Shown here: positions 59,528-64,000 of the stretch, piece after piece
Position numbering within the stretch: position 1 is the first letter of the stretch
Layout of the letters: every line of letters starts with the position of its first letter
Assembly: GCA_963783335.1 (NCBI GenBank)
Contig: CAWAND010000010.1
Coordinates: forward strand, 620,001 to 684,000
Length of the DNA stretch: 64,000 nt
DNA from: CAWAND01 sp963783335
Lineage (GTDB): Bacteria; Chloroflexota; Anaerolineae; Anaerolineales; E44-bin32
Direction: 5' to 3'
Notes under the pieces: generated by a model
Told to the model about the DNA's origin: nothing
Seen by the model: the letters and a program-made list of their open reading frames with translations, nothing else
Database searches by the model: none
Translations under genes and position numbers: made by a program

Positions 59528-60757
59528 TCACCCCCCACCTTGAGTTGCCGTGGTGGACGGCGTCAGCCTGGTCGTGCCTGTCGAGGAGGTTGGCGTCAAC
59601 GCGGCCGGCGTTCCTGTAACCTGCTGGACATAGCCGGCCAAGATCCACCCCACCTCGCCGTCGGTTGTTCGGATTTGCCACCAAAGATCCCCATTGTAGT
59701 CGACCGGACCCGAAAGGATCTCCACCTGCGCCCCGTCCAGCAGGCCGCCTACCGGGTCGCCTCCCGGTGATCGACGGAAGAAGACGCCCACACCGCCCGT
59801 TCCCTGGATGATCGCCGTCGGAGGGGTGGGTGTGGCGGTGAAGGTCGCGGTCGCGGTGGACGTGACGGTGGCGGTAGCCGTTGCCGTTGCCGTAGCGGTC
59901 GCCGTCTGGGTGGCTGTCGGCGTGCGGCTAGGGGTCGGCGTCATGGTCGGGGTAGGCGTCGCGGTGGGCACCGCCGCCACCACCGAAGCCCCCAAACCGA
60001 CGGCGCTCAAGGCTGCCACCAGACCCATCATGGCGATGGCACCAGCCAGTGATTGGCCGCTCCCGATGAGGGGCCTGAACCCCAGCAGGGCCAGCGTTCC
60101 CAATCCGGAGACTACGGCCCAGACCAAGTGCAGTCCGGCGATGAGCAGCGCCCCGTGCCACAGCTCGGGGTCTCCCCTGACGATCCCGATGCTGGCCGCC
60201 GCCAAGGGGATAAGTACCTCGTAGGCCACCGCCGCGCTGGCCAGCTTGGAAAGCCCTTCACCTTGGCCAAATTGCCGAGCCATCAGCACTGCCGCCACCA
60301 AGAGAACCCCCATATCGATCAAATTAAGCTTGGTGTGGCTCCAGACGAGCACGGAGCCCAACCCCGCCGGCACAGCCAAGCCCCCAGCCGAACCCGCGAC
60401 AACACTGAACAGCACCAGCCCGACCAGCAAGCCCCCCAGCAGCCGCAGCAGGAAGCGGGTTGATCCGGAGACAGCCGCCAGCGCCAGGCCGACAAGTGGG
60501 GACATGGACGGCGCCAGGAGAACCCCGGCCACCAACAAAGCTTCCTGATCGACACGGAAGCCCAGCCCAATGACGACGCCTGCGGCCAGGGCACGCAAAT
60601 ACAGGTCGATACTCGGGGAAACATCGTGCGCCAGCCCCTCCAGGAACGCCTCACGCTCGTCGGCGCGGAGCTGGGTCAGCATCCGGCCCGCGCGTCGGCG
60701 GCGGGAGGGTGGAAGTTGGCTGGGGTTGTTTAGGGATTCGGGCGACTCTGGGCTCAT
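59528..60757 (-). CDS. DUF389 membrane protein with C-terminal SH3-like domain
   Basis: A 409-residue protein. Residues about 45-265 are a DUF389 membrane domain with glycine-rich helices (LLVAGVLLAPSMSPLVGLALAAVSG). Residues 275-330 are a long Thr/Ala/Pro low-complexity linker. Residues 330-395 form an SH3b-like domain (GVFFRRSPGGDPVGGLLDGAQVEIL, GWILAGYVQ). The linker and SH3 are probably outside the cell. It is coupled by an ATGA overlap to the upstream HAD-like gene. Transport role unproven. Confidence 0.82.
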   Translation of the reverse strand: MSPESPESLNNPSQLPPSRRRRAGRMLTQLRADEREAFLEGLAHDVSPSIDLYLRALAAGVVIGLGFRVDQEALLVAGVLLAPSMSPLVGLALAAVSGSTRFLLRLLGGLLVGLVLFSVVAGSAGGLAVPAGLGSVLVWSHTKLNLIDMGVLLVAAVLMARQFGQGEGLSKLASAAVAYEVLIPLAAASIGIVRGDPELWHGALLIAGLHLVWAVVSGLGTLALLGFRPLIGSGQSLAGAIAMMGLVAALSAVGLGASVVAAVPTATPTPTMTPTPSRTPTATQTATATATATATATVTSTATATFTATPTPPTAIIQGTGGVGVFFRRSPGGDPVGGLLDGAQVEILSGPVDYNGDLWWQIRTTDGEVGWILAGYVQQVTGTPAALTPTSSTGTTRLTPSTTATQGGG

Positions 60758-61224
60758 CGTCGCAGGCTCGCCTTCAGTCGCATAGGGTGTTCAATCAAGG
60801 CCAGACCCAACAGAATGTCCGGGACAACAAGATCGGCCGCGGTGAGTGCCTCAATCGAGGTCCCCTCCGTGGACATGACCGCCACACCGATGGCCGCTTC
60901 GCGCAGCATGCCGGCGTCATTCGCCCCTTGCCCCATGGCCACCACAGCATCCGCCCCCAGATCGCGCACGAAGGCCGCCTTGGCTTCCGCCTCACCCCCA
61001 GGGGGGATGTGGACCGCGGTCAGGCCAAGCTGTCGGTCCAGTTCCGCCTGGCGTCCGTGCGTGTCAGCCGTTAGCAGATGAATGTCAAGCGTGCCCTTTA
61101 CACGTCCCAGTCCGGCGACCACTCCGTCGATCAAGACGCCATCGACCGCCAAGGTCCCGTTGACGTCGAGCACAAGGTGGTCAAGCTGTAGTTGGCCGCG
61201 GCCGGGGATGTCGATGGCGAGCAT
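60754..61224 (-). CDS. Soluble P-type-ATPase-like HAD protein
   Basis: A 156-residue HAD-fold protein resembling the phosphorylation domain of P-type ATPases. Motif I is LDVNGTLAVDG (usual DKTGT), the middle segment is VHIPPGGEAEAKAAFVRDLG, and motif IV is VAMGQGANDAGMLREA, where Gln replaces the Asp of GDGxND. It belongs to the free-standing P-type ATPase-like group, of unknown function. The changed metal-binding Asp may lower or abolish activity. It is coupled to the DUF389 gene. Confidence 0.75.
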   Translation of the reverse strand: MLAIDIPGRGQLQLDHLVLDVNGTLAVDGVLIDGVVAGLGRVKGTLDIHLLTADTHGRQAELDRQLGLTAVHIPPGGEAEAKAAFVRDLGADAVVAMGQGANDAGMLREAAIGVAVMSTEGTSIEALTAADLVVPDILLGLALIEHPMRLKASLRR

Positions 61225-61344
61225 GGGCAGGGTCCTTGGCCTGAGACGGACCGGGAGGTCGGCGTCGATGGATGTGCCTTGCCGCGGCGATTATAGCACC
61301 CCCTGACGCGAGGGCTAATCGGCGCCCATTTGATGGACCATCTC

Positions 61345-61373
61345 TTGTGACCCCCGCTTGCGTCTGCTATAAT
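61345..61373 (+). promoter_or_regulatory. tRNA-Val promoter
   Basis: TTGTGA, a 17-base spacer and TATAAT, with the -10 ending about 12 bases before the mature tRNA. Confidence 0.55.
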
Positions 61374-61384
61374 CTCGCCACGAC

Positions 61385-61461
<77 letters not shown>

Positions 61462-61975
61462 TAGACCTCATGGTTCGTCATTTCAGCGATCCGTGAGGTC
61501 TCCTCTTTGCGGCCAAGATCGCATATTTTCAAACTTGAGAATGCACGGCCGCTATCCGTGAGCTGTCAAATCAGGGCCGATAACACAATGAACGCCAACC
61601 GCGGACGTCACGGTTTGCCGGCTCCGTTGCCAATCGACCGAGTTAATGTCGATTTGCTACCGAGGTCCGGCCCTTAACACGCATCCCACTCGGCACAATC
61701 CGAATTGGAGCAGTCAAGGATCATCCAAGCCCCCTTGCGTTGACCTTTGGGCGATCATGACTACTGAAGTTGCACGCGACTCCAAAAAGCTGTACAGTGT
61801 GATCGTCAATTGAATAATGCTCTTGGCGCGCTGCTAAGTGCAGCGCAGAGTCCGGCGAAGGGGGGCGCCCTCAAGGACACCACGACCGCCCAGCTTCAAC
61901 AGGCTGGGCGGTTTCGTCTTTGCTGGACTCCTGATACAGCATTCCGTTGACAACGGGATGCGGATGGAGGAAGGC
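61462..61975 (+). other. Gene-free stretch with leader-like terminator
   Basis: I see no gene in 61462-61885. The later part, from about 61800, looks like an RNA leader for the RHS gene: GTCCGGCG...GGCGCCC...GGAC can fold, and a terminator follows at 61886-61921. Confidence 0.4.
61886..61921 (+). terminator. Intrinsic terminator upstream of the RHS gene
   Basis: CCGCCCAGC pairs with GCTGGGCGG over eight bases, followed by TTTCGTCTTT. The tail GGCGGTTTCGT is also found in the metG leader terminator. It may attenuate the RHS gene 55 bases downstream. Confidence 0.7.
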
Positions 61976-64000
61976 ATGCGCTCGTCGGACTTCGTTTCCC
62001 GCCCACTCGCGATCACTAAGTCCCGATATCATTCCCTTGCGACCAGGATGCTCCAAATCCTGGTCGCTTCATCTATGCTTATCTCTCCCCTTGTGAACGT
62101 AACACCAGCGCAGGCATCCTCTCCATCCTCTGAGCCATCCTCGTCAGCAAACCCACCGCATCTGGCAAGCGCCTCGTTGAACTCGGAGCTATCGAGCATC
62201 CTCGCACAGACTGTGTTTGAGCGTCCAGAGCCGCTTGTCGACGCAAGGCCTGCCCCCAGCGAAGCTCAATCAAACAATCTCATCGGACCCTCGACACCCC
62301 TGTCCTACGACTTCTTTCCATCGAGAAGCCAACCTATCCTTCCTGCGGACCAAACGATCAGACCCTACTTCTACACCTCAGACTCCCTGATAGGCTACGG
62401 GATGAGATACAACTCCGGCCGGGTTGAAGGAGGCTGGGCCTACCCGAATGCCAGCTATTCTCAGGGAGACACGGTACACATCATTGGCAGAATGAAATGC
62501 TTTCGCTACGGCTATCCAAATGCATGCGCCTACACCTCCAACGGTTTCAGTGTAGGCGGAGGGGACTCGAACGGACCCATCGGAACCGCTGGATTCCGCT
62601 TCTCAATTGACTTCAAATCACTGCTTGCTCGGCCTCTCGAACCCCAGCAGCATTTCCTTCGAATGCTACGCGTATCCTGATCGAGGGTGGAACACGAATT
62701 TCAGCTACGTCTGGCTGTCTTCCTATTCCGGTCAAGGGGGGCAAGAGCAGGATCTCTACGTCGACGAATTCGAAACACAGTGGTCTGGAATCACCCCAGG
62801 GCTTTCAGACTACGCTGCGGCTTGCTTGGTCGCTCTGAAGATGATGGGCGGCATCACCGCGGGCTATGACCGGCGAGAGACCAGCATCAACCTTTGCCCT
62901 TCGGCCCGCTACGGAGCCGGCGATCCCATCGACACTCACTCCGGCGCATTCAACTACGGTCTGCTGGATCTCTCCATGTCCACCTCCGCGGGCCCACTGA
63001 CCTTCCAGCGCTACTACTCTTCGCAGCTGGCTGGCTCGTCAGGCAGCACGCTTGGACACGGCTGGACCCACAATCAGGACACTCATTTGACATTTGGAAC
63101 ATCGACCACAGGGACGTTGGTCGATGTCTATTTCAAGGCCGAGACAGGAAACGAATACCGCTTCAGGGCCAACTCTGATGGCACCTTTTCATCCTACCCT
63201 GGCGTCTTCGCCACGCTCACGCAGGATCCTGGCCCGCCAGTCAGCTACACGCTTGTTGATTCCCACCAGAACACATACCAATTCGACGATCAGGGGCGCG
63301 TAGTCTCGTGGACGAACACCACGGGCCAGGCATTCACGTACACGTATGACACGTCAGGCCTCCTGACCTCGGGTGGACGGCCCAACTGGCCTCCGGTATC
63401 TCGGCCTGGCGTATGATGCTCAAGGCCGAGTGAACCAGGTCTCCGACCAGAGCGGTCGGCAGGTGAGCTTCGGGTATGATGCGGCGGGCGATCTCACCTC
63501 ATCCACAGATGTGCTCGGCCAGCCGTGGACGTACGTCTACAATTCCTCCCATCACCTAACCCAGATGATTGACCCTAGCGGTTCGACCGTCCTAGGCGTG
63601 GCCTACGATGCGAGCGGCCGCGCCTATCAGCAGACTAACGGAGAAGATCAGGTCCAAACCGAACTCGACTTCGTCTCCAATGCGAGCACGACCGTGACCG
63701 ACGGCCTCGGCAACACCCGCGAAGACACCTACGACTACCAGAACACGGGCACAAGCCAACAAGACCCGGCCAGCGGGCTGGCAAGGAGAACCTTCAACTC
63801 CAACTTCAAACCGACCAGCCTCACAGACCCCTCCGACAACACAACCAACCTGACCTGGAGTGCTGACGGGGTGAACCTGACTCAACTTGTCGACGCCGAG
63901 ACCAACCAGACAGATCTCGCCTACAACTCCCTAAACAACCTGACAGAGTTGACTGACGGCCGCCGCAACATCACCACCTACACATACAACATCTCCGACC
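61976..64000 (+). pseudogene. Secreted RHS/YD-repeat protein, interrupted by two apparent frameshifts, 3' end outside window
   Basis: The ATG at 61976 (ggaggaagg upstream) opens a signal-bearing N-terminus (MLQILVASSMLISPLVNVTPAQA) and a novel domain to about 62615. Coding then moves one frame on (SNPSSISFECYAYPDRGW, then DPIDTHSGAFNYGLLDLSMSTSAGPLTFQRYY, the start of an RHS barrel), and again at about 63371 into a frame with YD repeats (YDAQGRVNQVSD, YDAAGDLTS, YNSLNNLTELTDG). Removing one A of 62615-62617 and one G of 63371-63373 restores one continuous protein. Either a pseudogene or sequence error; RHS proteins commonly carry variable C-terminal toxins. Confidence 0.75.

Noticed and set aside
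59800..59960. Thr/Ala/Pro repeat tract as a repeat element
   Set aside because: It is a low-complexity linker within the DUF389-SH3 protein and common in Chloroflexota surface proteins.

Overview
The window looks like part of a Chloroflexota chromosome (probably Anaerolineae or a relative), most likely a metagenome-derived contig. This is inferred from gene content and style: GC-rich coding, surface proteins with threonine/proline-rich linkers, a DUF951 protein, MetG and Fur-type regulators of the Gram-positive kind, a T-box before pheS, and many consensus-like -35/-10 promoters. There is no rRNA, CRISPR array or prophage. One tRNA (Val, CAC) and one IS481-like insertion sequence are present.

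Layout. 1-5.5 kb: methionine and one-carbon metabolism (metE end, fused homocysteine methyltransferase/MTHFR, pterin carbinolamine dehydratase, metG behind an attenuator-like leader). 5.6-13.5 kb: mostly minus-strand metabolic genes (two crotonases, a zinc alcohol dehydrogenase, an AAC(3)-like acetyltransferase with a frameshift, DinB-like, SDR, M23 peptidase, YbaK). 13.5-22.7 kb: EthD-like protein, a 47-residue Flp pilin, a GT28 glycosyltransferase with DUF951, site-2 protease, HD and TyrA-like proteins, GIY-YIG protein, kbl, a candidate small RNA, a cysteine-desulfurase-like enzyme, a DNPH1-like protein and a GAF protein. 22.7-30.5 kb: pheST with T-box, HAD, D-2-hydroxyacid dehydrogenase, methyltransferase, CorA. 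30.5-40.1 kb: murJ, PAP2-like, xseBA, pncC, a DCC-family gene with an in-frame UGA at its active-site cysteine, primary sigma factor, DUF177, rdgB, hydrolase, trxB. 40-54 kb: membrane proteins, histidine kinase, a TPR-metallopeptidase, a DprE1/DprE2-like pair, a Fur-regulated metal ABC operon, a beta-propeller protein and an MscS channel. 54-59.5 kb: the IS, then an AglEFG-like sugar ABC operon whose second permease carries an embedded c-type heme motif. 59.5-64 kb: DUF389-SH3 protein, HAD/P-ATPase-like protein, tRNA-Val, and the start of an RHS/YD-repeat protein broken by two apparent frameshifts.

The most interesting items are (1) the CxxCH domain inserted in the first extracytoplasmic loop of an AglG-type permease (58198-59421), (2) a possible selenocysteine codon in the UxxC position of a DCC-family oxidoreductase (35035-35430), (3) a compact promoter-RNA-terminator unit at 19465-19570, (4) a structured stretch upstream of the sugar transporter (55489-55577), and (5) a recurrent promoter layout in which -10 boxes sit 6-9 bases before the start codon, implying leaderless mRNAs. 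All three apparent frameshifts in the window are single extra bases in short homopolymers, so sequence error is a serious explanation for them.
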